The notes: generated by a model not told the origin, from the sequence alone. DNA of 64,000 bases from Lachnospiraceae bacterium GAM79 (GCA_003584705.1 AP018536.1:2976001-3040000); one strand, 5' to 3'; positions 35,958 through 44,913 are shown, counted from the first letter of the stretch. Program-made: numbers and translations.

Positions 35958-36857
35958 TCATATTAATCCCGAATCAAGCAATTCATAGGGACATGTTAAT
36001 TTTCTCATCCATTCTCTAGTTTCATGGTTGCTATCTTTATTATAAATAAATACTCTCACTTTTAATTTTGTATTAATTATATGAATTAAGCTATCATCGC
36101 CATATGGTGACATTCCAAAAATATCCAGTTCATCAACATTCTTTATGTCTTCATATAATTTTTGTTTCTTAATAAGATACAAATCATCTGCTGGGAATAA
36201 TCTATTTGATGGATATATTCCTTCTACGCAAATTAAATGTTCTTTAATAACCGCTGACGGAGCAAAAATTATATCTGATAAATTTACTATTTGAACCTTA
36301 TTATTTCTTGCTACTTTTTCAACAGCTTCCCTGTATTTATCATAACTCATACGGAGACTACTAACTAGCACATTAATATTTTCATGGATTGCATCCAAGT
36401 CTACTCTTCCATGTAACGGTACCGCAATATGGTTATAATCCCAAAATTCATAATAATTCAGTGTAAATACCATATCATATACAGAAAAATCCGGCAGCTG
36501 GTCTACCTTGTAATTTACTTTCTTTTTACCATTTTCATCTAGAAAAATTGTAGTAATAGCAATGCATGTCAACAAATCCTGCAATCGGATATCATCATTT
36601 GTAGACCATTTGCTCCCGATTTTGTCACAAATATATTTGTAGACTGTACCTGCTAATGTTTCAATTCCTCTGTTACTTGAATTCAACAATACATCAACTA
36701 TTTCATCTTCATATATCGTAATATCAAATGTTGCCTCAAAAACCGGTTTGTATTTTCTTATATTCTCTATAAAACGCCGCCAAATGTTATCGACTGAAAA
36801 AGAATCAACTCCTATTCTACTATTTATTCCATTCCCCAAAAGCAATCCTTTTTTCAT
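35958..36857 (-). CDS. AbiH/SIR2-fold putative defence protein
   Basis: 299 residues. It opens MKKGLLLGNGINSRIG, a glycine-rich loop like those that start AbiH and SIR2-like proteins, and ends with ELDIFGMSPYGDDSLIHIIN, matching the C-terminal FGxSxxxxD motif of AbiH-type proteins. A conserved PLHGR sits in the middle. Start fixed by AAGGGG 8 bp upstream. Whether it binds or cleaves NAD+ is unknown; key SIR2 catalytic residues are not obvious. It lies between the AbiJ-like and MazG genes with AT-rich composition. I do not recognise a precise named system. Confidence 0.55.
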   Translation of the reverse strand: MKKGLLLGNGINSRIGVDSFSVDNIWRRFIENIRKYKPVFEATFDITIYEDEIVDVLLNSSNRGIETLAGTVYKYICDKIGSKWSTNDDIRLQDLLTCIAITTIFLDENGKKKVNYKVDQLPDFSVYDMVFTLNYYEFWDYNHIAVPLHGRVDLDAIHENINVLVSSLRMSYDKYREAVEKVARNNKVQIVNLSDIIFAPSAVIKEHLICVEGIYPSNRLFPADDLYLIKKQKLYEDIKNVDELDIFGMSPYGDDSLIHIINTKLKVRVFIYNKDSNHETREWMRKLTCPYELLDSGLI

Positions 36858-36958
36858 CCTAATCCCCTTTTCCTGTATAAAACCAACATCCACTTCATAA
36901 ATAACAGAATAATAATGCGTATTTAAACTTCCCCATGTATCACAACTTTTAGTTCTAT

Positions 36959-37279
36959 TTATAGTTTATCATATTTTGCCGCACTTCCCTTTGCCTTCTC
37001 CACCGGATACTTCGCCTCGTTCTGATCCATCTTCATATTTACGATCTCATCCGCATCCAGCCCCAGCTTATCCAGCAAATTCTGGCTATATACAATAACA
37101 TCCGCAAGTTCTTCTTTTACATGCTGTAAATCATAGTCTTTATCAGACCACTGAAAGCATTCCAAAAGCTCTGCTGCCTCAATTACAATTGATTTTGCAA
37201 GGTTTTCCGGTGAATGAAACTGATCCCAGTCTCTATCCTCTGTGAATTTTCTGATTCTGTCTATCGTTTCCTGTTTCAT
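36959..37279 (-). CDS. MazG-like nucleotide pyrophosphohydrolase
   Basis: 106-residue all-alpha NTP pyrophosphatase. The metal-binding pattern is intact: EAAELLE (about 34-40) and EELADVIVY (about 56-64), the ExxE...ExxD signature. Related short MazG/dCTPase proteins hydrolyse (d)NTPs. It is separated from the upstream DUF2075 gene by only 2 bp, so the two are co-translated. Pairing with that helicase suggests nucleotide depletion or clearance as part of its action, an inference. Confidence 0.88.
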   Translation of the reverse strand: MKQETIDRIRKFTEDRDWDQFHSPENLAKSIVIEAAELLECFQWSDKDYDLQHVKEELADVIVYSQNLLDKLGLDADEIVNMKMDQNEAKYPVEKAKGSAAKYDKL

Positions 37280-37281
37280 AT

Positions 37282-39039
37282 TTACTTTGTCTCTCCTCTT
37301 TGGGTTGCCCTTTTTAATGCCTCTCTAAGTTCATCGTCACAAGCATAAATAAACATTCCATTTACACCACGGGTCATCAAAACACGAACTGCATGTTGAA
37401 TCAATATTTCTCCAAATTTTTGTTTTGAACCATCTGATAATGTTCTGTTTTGAATCGCCTTATCATTACAGCTTTTTTCGGTGTCATATATTACTTTTCC
37501 ATTTCTGTATTTAACAGAAGGTCCCAGAATAACTCCGGCATAATTTAAATCAAATCCCTGAATTGTAAAAGTAGAACCCACTTCATTGATTGTCTGTGGT
37601 TGTTCTGCCCAGGCTAAATCTTTAATCTGTCTCTTTTCTTTTTGGGAAAGTTCTGACTTTAATTCTCTATTCCAGGGTTTATGCCATGCTCCGATTTCTA
37701 CTTCCCAATATTTTCTAAATCTTCTTTTCGCTTTGCTACTATATTCCCAGTCATAAGTTGCGATCAAACGTGATAATGCCGAATCCGTTTTCTTTGCCTT
37801 TTCCGTAATTTCCAGATCCAGTTGTTCCGGATCATCAAAAACCTTGATTGTATATCCATCAACTGTTTCCGGAAGTTTTTTGATCTCGTTTCTTTTTGTA
37901 AACGAATCGATCCAGTCCATCGTTTCCGGACCTGCCTGCATCCGAAGCTGTTTATCCAATATAATGTGATTATTGGTTGCTTCTGCCTGCTTTCGGTACT
38001 TTTCCAAAATCTGTGCTTCCCAAAACTGTTCCGTCGTGAGTATCTGATATTCATCAAACATCACCACAGTAACTCTTGCCCGCTCTATGATATCCTGAAG
38101 CTGATTTTTTCCTCTATAAGATTGCTTACCCTGTGTCAGCAATAAGTGTGCCTCATCTATAAATGCAACATCTACCGGATCATCTGCTGAATGGGTATTA
38201 ATAAACGATGTGGGCTTGCTGACAACATTTCCATATTTTTCTGTTAATCCAAGTCTCTCCGCTATCTGCTCATATACCTTTATCTGTTCATCATGGTTTA
38301 CAAGCATATAGCATCGTATACTGGTTTTATTTTCTTCTGCCCGGCAATATAATTCATAAAATGTACTGCTATTCAAAACAGTCTTACCTGTTCCTGCCTC
38401 ACCATCAATAAAGATCAGCTGCTTTGTTTTTCCCTTAGAAAGAGCGTCCGTGACTTTCTGTATGATCAATTCTCTTGCATTTTCCTGATCCTCAGTCAAC
38501 TTGTGCAGTGGTGAAGCCTTATATATCGCCGAATCTTTAATTGCACTCTCTGAGGGAAATAGTTCCTTATTTTCCTTCCGAAGACCTCTCCATATTTTAC
38601 TGAATATTTCATCCAGCTCTTCCATCGGGTAATAACCCTTCTGCGGATTATCTCTCAAATTATGTACATGCCTTACATGATCAGCGCTCATCATATAGTG
38701 CATTAACCGATTTTCAATATCCAATGTCAATGATTTATTAAAATGTTCGTGTCCAATAATGAACAAGCTGGAATCCTTTTCCAATAATTTACTCTGCCAT
38801 TGTGTTCTGTCATTCGCTGTATCATAGTGTTGGCGTGTTCTTTTAAAGATATTATTGGACTCCCCTACATACACCTCAAAATCACCGGAGTCTTTCCAGT
38901 TATGTATATAAACTGTGGGAAAATCCATAATGATTTTCCGTGTTTTCTCATCTTCGGAAGGAAGTGAAACAGTTTCAAAGAAATCTAATGATTCACTGTT
39001 GTCTTTTATCTGTCTTATAATTGGTTTTGCAACTGCCAT
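37282..39039 (-). CDS. GIY-YIG domain fused to DUF2075 (Schlafen-like) helicase
   Basis: 585 residues. An N-terminal GIY-YIG-like nuclease domain (about 38-125: PTVYIHNWKDSGDFEVYVGESNNIFKRTRQH, with later ENRLMHYM) precedes a DUF2075/Schlafen-group helicase. Walker A is FIDGEAGTGKT (near 215), Walker B VAFIDEAHLLL (near 292), motif III-like VVMFDEYQIL (near 330) and a C-terminal ALMTRG-type motif seen as HAVRVLMTRGVNG. The first GIY Tyr and the VYVGES Tyr/Gly are present. Cytosolic. Two bases upstream of the MazG gene. Probable nucleic-acid-sensing or cutting ATPase in phage defence. Confidence 0.8.
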   Translation of the reverse strand: MAVAKPIIRQIKDNSESLDFFETVSLPSEDEKTRKIIMDFPTVYIHNWKDSGDFEVYVGESNNIFKRTRQHYDTANDRTQWQSKLLEKDSSLFIIGHEHFNKSLTLDIENRLMHYMMSADHVRHVHNLRDNPQKGYYPMEELDEIFSKIWRGLRKENKELFPSESAIKDSAIYKASPLHKLTEDQENARELIIQKVTDALSKGKTKQLIFIDGEAGTGKTVLNSSTFYELYCRAEENKTSIRCYMLVNHDEQIKVYEQIAERLGLTEKYGNVVSKPTSFINTHSADDPVDVAFIDEAHLLLTQGKQSYRGKNQLQDIIERARVTVVMFDEYQILTTEQFWEAQILEKYRKQAEATNNHIILDKQLRMQAGPETMDWIDSFTKRNEIKKLPETVDGYTIKVFDDPEQLDLEITEKAKKTDSALSRLIATYDWEYSSKAKRRFRKYWEVEIGAWHKPWNRELKSELSQKEKRQIKDLAWAEQPQTINEVGSTFTIQGFDLNYAGVILGPSVKYRNGKVIYDTEKSCNDKAIQNRTLSDGSKQKFGEILIQHAVRVLMTRGVNGMFIYACDDELREALKRATQRGETK

Positions 39040-39302
39040 CGTAAATCCCCTTTTCCAATATCTTCTGCTTTATAGCTCTTTAATTCTCGTATATTTTTAC
39101 CTTATTTATTCCTATTTCATCAATCATCTTAATCTCATATTCATGATATTCCATAAAAGTTCTATTAGTCAATATAACGATTACTATTTCATGCCTGTCA
39201 TTCGCTTTATTTTTATCCCTTGCCAATAGAGTATCATATCTGACAGCACTTGCTTCCTTAGATAAAATAAAAAGCCAGTAGGGAACAAGCGTTCTTTTTC
39301 GA

Positions 39303-39331
39303 TTGATTTTTTTATATTAGTGCTGTATAAT
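39303..39331 (+). promoter_or_regulatory. Promoter of the retron-like unit
   Basis: TTGATT (39303-39308), 17-bp spacer, TATAAT (39326-39331). It predicts a transcript from about 39338 covering the structured region, the small membrane protein and the reverse transcriptase. Confidence 0.7.
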
Positions 39332-39337
39332 ATTATT

Positions 39338-39655
39338 GCCAGTGTAAATAGCAGATTTACTCCCATTTGGTTCGTCTAAGACGAATGGTACATATTGACT
39401 ACTCAATATGTATTTTTAAGGACGCGACTGCATCTCACAGTCTATGCCGCCCATATCCCCTAAGAGTACCAAGTCTGTACCGCAGTTCCCGGAGAGGGGG
39501 CTTAGGTGGTGCTATACTTACTTTTTTCGCATCATAAACGTATATAAGTGCTCATAGGGAGAAGAAATATGCTGGTGTGAGAACAATAGATATACGCTAT
39601 AACAATCTCTTTGTTATTTGAGGATTAGGGAGACTCCTATATGGAGCCAATAATA
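39338..39655 (+). ncRNA. Putative retron msr-msd RNA region
   Basis: About 320 nt without a gene between a good promoter and the small membrane ORF, exactly where retron RNAs lie. Hairpins seen: TTCGTC-TAA-GACGAA (39371-39385), CATATTGA-CTAC-TCAATATG (39391-39410), GACTG/CAGTC (39426-39442), a larger CCTAAG/CTTAGG-closed structure (about 39459-39506), ATAACAA/TTGTTAT (39599-39617) and CTCC/GGAG near 39635-39646. A TAGC, the usual branching-G context, occurs at 39349. A convincing a1/a2 pair was not found, so limits are approximate. Confidence 0.5.
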
Positions 39656-39672
39656 ACAAGGAGGTGATCTCT

Positions 39673-39864
39673 ATGAAAAAGAAAGCGGATAAACCTAATG
39701 TTACTATAAATGTCAACATACTTAGTAACATTAAACTTGATGGCAAATCTTTAATCTGCATCATTATCGCTATTATTTGTCTTACACTGGTTATGTCTAT
39801 TTGTGATCCTACTACTCGTGCTGAATTTATTCGTTTATTTATCAGCATAGTACGCAATTGCTAA
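39673..39864 (+). CDS. Small single-span membrane protein of the retron-like unit
   Basis: 63 residues: a basic head MKKKADKPNVTINVNILSNI, one hydrophobic span (about 26-44, SLICIIIAIICLTLVMSIC) and a short amphipathic tail (about 46-63). A very strong RBS (AAGGAGG) stands 9 bp before the ATG. It is 33 bp upstream of the reverse transcriptase on the same strand. Size and topology fit a membrane-active toxin/effector whose activity is held by the RT-msDNA complex, as other retron effectors are; this is inference. No named family is recognised. Confidence 0.7.
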   Translation: MKKKADKPNVTINVNILSNIKLDGKSLICIIIAIICLTLVMSICDPTTRAEFIRLFISIVRNC

Positions 39865-39897
39865 ACACCAGCATTTAATTTGAAATGAGGGAATTTT

Positions 39898-40872
39898 ATG
39901 ATTAACCCTATTCATTCGAACCTATATAAACTAACTTCAAAGAAATATTTATTGAGTTTATTACATATCCACAACAGGCAATTTTTAAAACAATCTTATG
40001 TTTCCAAACAAATTTCTCCATATATACAAACAGATCCCAAACCTCGTTTAATTGAAGTTCCTTCTGAAGAACTAAAAACCATTCAACGACATATTAAAAA
40101 TGAATTAAATAAAATCATTGTTCCAGCTAATATTTTTTCTGGGATAAAAGGGAAATCATATATAGGAAATGCAAAACTACATAGCGGTAATAAATATGTC
40201 TTCAAAATTGATTTGTGTGCCTTTTTTCCTTGTATCACACGCAATGCTGTATACAATTTTTTTATAGAGTCACTAAAAACCTCTCCTGATATTGCAAATA
40301 TTTTAACTAATTTGTTGACAGTAGACTTGTCAAAATGTAGCATTGAAAACGTTGAATCTGTAAATGCTTTTTTAATATCAAAGAAAATTAAAACACCAAA
40401 CCATTTAATCTCCGGGTCTCCCGCAAGTCAGATATTATCTTATTTGGTGAACCATAAAATGTTTGATTCTTTACAGAATTTTTGTGATAAAAATAATATT
40501 ACTATGTCCGTGTATGTTGATGACGTCACCTTTTCTTCACAACACATAATTTCTCATACTCAAAAACAAGTAATATATAAAATTATCTCTAAAAACTTAT
40601 ACCGACTTTCACGTAACAAAGTAAAATACTATACCAAAAAATATCCTAAGCTTATCACTGGTGTCGTTATATCGTCTGATGGAAACTTAAAAATCAAAAA
40701 TTCATTAAGTCTTAATGTAATCAGTGAATGGAAATACTTTAGTCAGAATCCAAAAAATCTTCAGTCAAAGGCCCGATTGCAAGGACTTCTGATTGCCGCA
40801 CGCCAAAGTGAACCTGCAAAATTCCAAAATATCTATAACTTAATCCGCGAGGCAAGTATTCCATTTTCTTAA
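39898..40872 (+). CDS. Retron-type reverse transcriptase
   Basis: 324 residues. Retron-specific features are present: NAxxH as NAKLH at 91-95, catalytic Asp105 in FKIDLCAFFPCIT, GSPASQILS (173-181), the active site YVDD at 206-209, and the downstream TG motif as LITGVVI (252-258). Size matches stand-alone retron RTs, without an added domain. YVDD replaces the more common YADD. It should prime msDNA synthesis from its own non-coding RNA. Codons are very AT-rich compared with the flanking genes, suggesting horizontal gain. Confidence 0.9.
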   Translation: MINPIHSNLYKLTSKKYLLSLLHIHNRQFLKQSYVSKQISPYIQTDPKPRLIEVPSEELKTIQRHIKNELNKIIVPANIFSGIKGKSYIGNAKLHSGNKYVFKIDLCAFFPCITRNAVYNFFIESLKTSPDIANILTNLLTVDLSKCSIENVESVNAFLISKKIKTPNHLISGSPASQILSYLVNHKMFDSLQNFCDKNNITMSVYVDDVTFSSQHIISHTQKQVIYKIISKNLYRLSRNKVKYYTKKYPKLITGVVISSDGNLKIKNSLSLNVISEWKYFSQNPKNLQSKARLQGLLIAARQSEPAKFQNIYNLIREASIPFS

Positions 40873-41141
40873 ATTTAAAATTTACATTCCGATTTATTCA
40901 TTGCAAACAAATATCAAAATTATCTGCAAATTATCTTCCTCGGAACGTCAATTTGTATTTTAGACAATCATACTTTACTAAATTATATTTTACTATATAT
41001 TCTATTTTTGCTAGCTTTTCTCTAAACTTTTACACTCGCCTATGGCATTTCTCCACCAGACAATGCTACGATACATATCTGCTACTGTCGTCCTTCCTTA
41101 AAACGACTACATACTAAACATGACCGATATATGTATTTCCC
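40873..41141. other. AT-rich intergenic DNA after the retron
   Basis: About 270 bp with no credible gene, hairpin or repeat. It is the right margin of the AT-rich island; no attachment-site duplication was spotted. Confidence 0.5.
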
Positions 41142-41183
41142 ATAAAAAACAGACCGCGCATCCTTATTAGATGCGCGGTCTGT
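41142..41183 (-). terminator. Terminator of the acyltransferase-glycosylase operon
   Basis: Perfect 14-bp stem ACAGACCGCGCATC / GATGCGCGGTCTGT with a 7-nt loop; on the minus strand TTTTTT follows. It separates the island from the chromosomal operon at 41298. Confidence 0.88.
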
Positions 41184-41297
41184 TCTATACGATAATCCCC
41201 TTTTGCTTTTGATACCTTTGGTATCATTTCTTAAATTATATAAAACATCTCATGAATTGTCAATAGTACTTTCATTTTTTTGTCGTTTTTTCAAAAA

Positions 41298-41795
41298 TTA
41301 TAAAAGTACTATCGTCTCCCGCCACACTTCGCACAAACTCTCCAGCCTCCATGCCGCATTAGCCGGGCTGGTGGAGGGCAGCACCGTGGCTTCTATGCCG
41401 GTCAGGGGCAGCTGATATTTTCGATAAAGCTCTCCTGCTTTGTTACCGTTGGCATAGATCCGCGTGATCTGTGATTCCGCCAGGATCCTTCGAATATCCG
41501 TCGGCTCCACATTGCGGATGCTACTGTCGCTGGATCCCTTAATATCGCAGCTCTGGATCACATCCCATATGGCGATATGGTGGGTCAGCAGCATTTTCTT
41601 TTTCTCCTCTATGGTCTCCGGCACCGGTTCCCCGCACAGATCTGCCATCACTTTCCAGAAACGGTTCTGCTTATGTCCGTAATAAAAATGGTTCTCCCGG
41701 GATTTCACAGAGGGCAATGTCCCCAGGATCAGCACCAGCGAATCCGCATCGTACACCGGTGCAAACGTGTGCTCAATATGTTCATATTCTGTCAT
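41298..41795 (-). CDS. DNA-deoxyinosine glycosylase (UDG family 6 type)
   Basis: 165-residue base-excision enzyme of the uracil-DNA glycosylase superfamily. LILGTLPSVKSRENHFYYGHKQNRFWKV (about 22-49) and the C-terminal VLPSTSPANA match the hypoxanthine-DNA glycosylase family, which removes deaminated adenine. Length is typical. The start overlaps the acyltransferase stop by 14 bp, so the two share a transcript although no functional link is evident. Confidence 0.9.
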   Translation of the reverse strand: MTEYEHIEHTFAPVYDADSLVLILGTLPSVKSRENHFYYGHKQNRFWKVMADLCGEPVPETIEEKKKMLLTHHIAIWDVIQSCDIKGSSDSSIRNVEPTDIRRILAESQITRIYANGNKAGELYRKYQLPLTGIEATVLPSTSPANAAWRLESLCEVWRETIVLL

Positions 41796-43005
41796 GCTGT
41801 TTTCCTTCTTCCTTATGGCTGTCCCTGTCTTTCAGCAGATATCGGGCCGCAGGAATTTCCACGATCAGAGTAACCGCTACCGCCACCGCCGCAGACACCA
41901 CGATAATCAGTATCTGATATTTCCACTGCCATACACGGTCACCTGTCATATTTGGCGGCGTATCCCCGCTCCAATAAGGAATTCTTTTTTCTTTCAGCCA
42001 GACGGCGATCATCTGATGCCAGAGATACAGATTATAGGAAAATTTGCAAAAAAGTGATGCCACTCGGTTGGAATATAGTTTCTGATAATATTCTCCCGCA
42101 CAGGCTGTGCTGAAAAGGAACAATGCAAACAGGAACGACTGCACCAGCCTGCTCTGCAGCTGAACTGCCTGCAGATTCACATCCCCATCGTATTTATGAA
42201 TCACCCCGTTCATCAGAAAAATGCACAAAACAGAGAGCACTGTTCCTGCCAGCTGCGAATATTTATTTTCTGTCACGTATTTCTTCCACATGACATACAG
42301 GATGCAGCAAAGCATGCCATTGGCATAGATTCCCATAAACGTCAGAATATTATTTCCATAATTTCTCTCTTTTCCCGCAAAACAGTTCAGAATTACCGCA
42401 GTACTTGTAACGGAAATCATCAACATCACACTATAAGTGGCAAAGGCCCACTTGCGGAACAATCTTGCGATCCACGGCAGCAGCAGATAATAGATTACTT
42501 CCATCTGTACCGTCCACAACACACCGTTAAAAGAGGTGGATATATAAGTGTCCGACCAGTTTGGTGCAACGCAAAATACATGTGTTACAATATCTTTGCA
42601 CAATGCCCCCACATTCCGATATTTATGCCAAGGTAAAATATAAAAAACCAGATCGATCGTCAGCATAAAATAGTAAGAAGGCAATATTCTTGCTGCCCTC
42701 TTTCTGTAAAATCTCTTCGTATCCGGCCAGTCCTCTCCCAGAACAATAGATCTGGCATAGGGATAAAAATTGCAGAACGCGCTGAGCAGAATCATCATAT
42801 CCACAAAAACGAATCCATATCTGACCCATCCAGCTAGGTTGATCTCCGTGAGTCCAATATATTTTGTGTACTCTGTTGGAATCCGAAGATACGGTGTCAG
42901 CCATGTCTGCTGCCAGAAATGAAACCACACTACCATCCCGATGGCTATGGCACGGATTCCATCCAGCACACCGATTCTGTTTTCTATTCTGTTTTTTTCA
43001 TCCAT
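41782..43005 (-). CDS. Acyltransferase-3 family membrane protein
   Basis: 407-residue membrane protein with about ten helices. The opening RIGVLDGIRAIAIGMVVWFHFWQQTW carries the family's R...H active-site histidine, and the tail has YNLYLWHQMIAVWLKEKRIP, as in OafA/NodX-like O-acyltransferases acting on cell-surface sugars or peptidoglycan. There is no attached SGNH domain. Acceptor unknown. Co-transcribed with the glycosylase downstream. Confidence 0.88.
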   Translation of the reverse strand: MDEKNRIENRIGVLDGIRAIAIGMVVWFHFWQQTWLTPYLRIPTEYTKYIGLTEINLAGWVRYGFVFVDMMILLSAFCNFYPYARSIVLGEDWPDTKRFYRKRAARILPSYYFMLTIDLVFYILPWHKYRNVGALCKDIVTHVFCVAPNWSDTYISTSFNGVLWTVQMEVIYYLLLPWIARLFRKWAFATYSVMLMISVTSTAVILNCFAGKERNYGNNILTFMGIYANGMLCCILYVMWKKYVTENKYSQLAGTVLSVLCIFLMNGVIHKYDGDVNLQAVQLQSRLVQSFLFALFLFSTACAGEYYQKLYSNRVASLFCKFSYNLYLWHQMIAVWLKEKRIPYWSGDTPPNMTGDRVWQWKYQILIIVVSAAVAVAVTLIVEIPAARYLLKDRDSHKEEGKQHDRI

Positions 43006-43041
43006 GCTGTATTCCCGCCGTTTCTGATTTTCTGCTGCTTC

Positions 43042-44256
43042 CTATCTGTCATGTTCCAGTCTCCATCTGATACATCTGGTGAGATAATCCACGTAATCCG
43101 CATTCTTACACATTTCCTTGCCGGGAGTATCGGAGATCTTTGCCACATCCATGCCGTTGCAGGCAGTGGTCTTCATGACAATATTCAACGGTTCCTCGCA
43201 GGTATCATTGGCAATATAGGTTCCGATACCGAAAGCCACCGTCACCCTGTCCCGGAATGCCTTACGCAGTTCATCTGCCCGTGCAAAGTCCAGACTGTCA
43301 CTGAACAGCAGGGTCTTGCGCTTCGGGTCAATCCCCAGAGATTCATAATGAGATATCAGCTTCTCCCCCCATGCAAAGGGATCCCCACTGTCATGCCGCA
43401 CGCCGGAAAACAGAGTGGAATAGGTCAGCTGGAAATCTTTCAGGAAACAATCTGTGGTGATCGTATCCGTCAAAGCAATTCCGTTCAAAATGCCATACTC
43501 TTTCACCCAGGCATCCAGGGCATACCAGTTGGAATATGCCGGATTGTGCTTGTGATTGCCCTGCCCGGTACACATGATCCATTCATGGGCCATAGTGCCT
43601 ACCGGTGTCACGTTCCATTTCTTTGCCAGATAGACATTGGAGGTACCAATGCAGGCGGAGTCCTTATAATCCTTATTGTGACCCACCAGCTCCTGTACTG
43701 CCAGTTCCTGTGCCTCTGCAGAGAGACGGCGTCTCAGACCGAATTCACTGAAATTTCCAAGGCAATACGTTCCGTCCACCAGCTTCTGTAGCTTGTCTGC
43801 CAGACGCTCCCGGAAGGAGGCATACAGCTTCTCATAGTCATAATTCATACGGAAAAATACTTCATTAACAATAGCCAGCGTTGGAATTTCATACATGGAG
43901 GTATTCAGCCAGGAGCCCTTCGTCTCGATAGTCAGGCCACAGTCTGCCTCTGTGCCGATCTCAAAATCCTCATATCTGGGCTGCCACAGCCGTAGGAAAT
44001 CCACATAGGAACCCTTGATCCATTTTACGTTTTCCAGATAAGCCAGTTCTTCTTCCGTAAAACGTAAGTCACAATAGGCCCGGATCTGCGCCTTGATTTC
44101 TTCTACCATTTCAGATGTGAAAAATACATCTGTATTCCTGCATTTGAAGGTCCAGGTAGTCTTATAAGCGCTGAACTGGTGGTAGATACACTGTCCCATA
44201 GAGAACTTGTACATATCATTTTCCAGTAAGCTGTTGATGATCTGTGGTAATTGCAT
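43042..44256 (-). CDS. pncB: Nicotinate phosphoribosyltransferase
   Basis: 404-residue enzyme forming nicotinate mononucleotide from nicotinate and PRPP in NAD salvage. LLENDMYKFSMGQCIYHQF at the start and GTMAHEWIMCTGQ, which contains the phosphorylated histidine of the PncB family, identify it, with FSDSLDFARADELRKAF in the PRPP region. Start at MQLPQI, since GAGG lies 8 bp upstream. It follows a nicotinamidase-like gene by 54 bp, completing a two-step nicotinamide salvage operon. Confidence 0.95.
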   Translation of the reverse strand: MQLPQIINSLLENDMYKFSMGQCIYHQFSAYKTTWTFKCRNTDVFFTSEMVEEIKAQIRAYCDLRFTEEELAYLENVKWIKGSYVDFLRLWQPRYEDFEIGTEADCGLTIETKGSWLNTSMYEIPTLAIVNEVFFRMNYDYEKLYASFRERLADKLQKLVDGTYCLGNFSEFGLRRRLSAEAQELAVQELVGHNKDYKDSACIGTSNVYLAKKWNVTPVGTMAHEWIMCTGQGNHKHNPAYSNWYALDAWVKEYGILNGIALTDTITTDCFLKDFQLTYSTLFSGVRHDSGDPFAWGEKLISHYESLGIDPKRKTLLFSDSLDFARADELRKAFRDRVTVAFGIGTYIANDTCEEPLNIVMKTTACNGMDVAKISDTPGKEMCKNADYVDYLTRCIRWRLEHDR

Positions 44257-44310
44257 GATTTTATCCTCTTTCTCTCTTAGATTCACAACTGTGTAAATAT
44301 GATATGTTCT

Positions 44311-44886
44311 CTAAATCACATCCGCCTGGATCGGTCCCATAGCTGCGATGGCCGTCTGGTGCGTCTGGGGTGTCACACAGGCACAGGCCTTCTCAATGAC
44401 ACACACTCTCGCTTCCGGTACAAATGCCTTTGCCATGACCACATTGCTTAACACACAGATTCCGGTGCAGAATCCGGTAAAATCCACTTCCATGGGATAT
44501 TCACCCCCTGCTGCCTCTCCTGCTGCCGTCACCTCTTCCCAGATTGCCTTCAGCGTATTCCCAAAATCCAGACTGCCAAAAGTAGGCTTTTTCACCGTAA
44601 GGATCTGTTCCGGCGCATAATGCTCCTGTACCGCCTTCATGATATCCGGATGGATCTTATATCCTTCTGTGCCTTCCTGTCCGTGCAGAACGGGCAGACG
44701 CTTTCCTTCCTGGGTGTGCAGATAATCCGCCGTATGGGTATCCTTTGTAAAGATCACCTTGTAGTATTCCCCGCTTTCTGCTGCCGCAACGATATACTTT
44801 ACCGCCGCCTCGCACTCCTTGTTTCCCAGCGCCCCGGTGATGAATTCGTTCTGTGCATCCGTGATCACTAATACTTTCTTTGTCAT
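44311..44886 (-). CDS. pncA: Isochorismatase-fold hydrolase, probable nicotinamidase
   Basis: 191 residues. VLVITDAQNEFITGALG carries the catalytic Asp, KPTFGSLDF the Lys, and the nucleophilic Cys is in VDFTGFCTGICVLSNVV. The fold alone does not fix the substrate, but the neighbouring pncB makes nicotinamide deamidation to nicotinate the best reading. Start at MTKKVLV with GAGGAGAGG upstream; translation further upstream would read into the family B repeat. Confidence 0.85.
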   Translation of the reverse strand: MTKKVLVITDAQNEFITGALGNKECEAAVKYIVAAAESGEYYKVIFTKDTHTADYLHTQEGKRLPVLHGQEGTEGYKIHPDIMKAVQEHYAPEQILTVKKPTFGSLDFGNTLKAIWEEVTAAGEAAGGEYPMEVDFTGFCTGICVLSNVVMAKAFVPEARVCVIEKACACVTPQTHQTAIAAMGPIQADVI

Positions 44887-44913
44887 GTCCCTCTCCTCTA
44901 CTCGTTTTTCTAT

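Noticed and set aside
39184..39366. Small minus-strand ORF between the DUF2075 gene and the retron
   Set aside because: It overlaps the retron promoter, has no good RBS and resembles no family.
39331..39655. TATTATTG / CAATAATA (39331-39338 with 39648-39655) as the retron a1/a2 pair
   Set aside because: The first arm overlaps the -10 box and would not be transcribed; an 8-bp A/T match over 300 nt is likely by chance.
40960..41140. Relic of a truncated gene on the minus strand (a stretch reading RTTVADMYRSIVWW)
   Set aside because: Only about 28 codons with a stop directly upstream and no RBS; no recognisable family.
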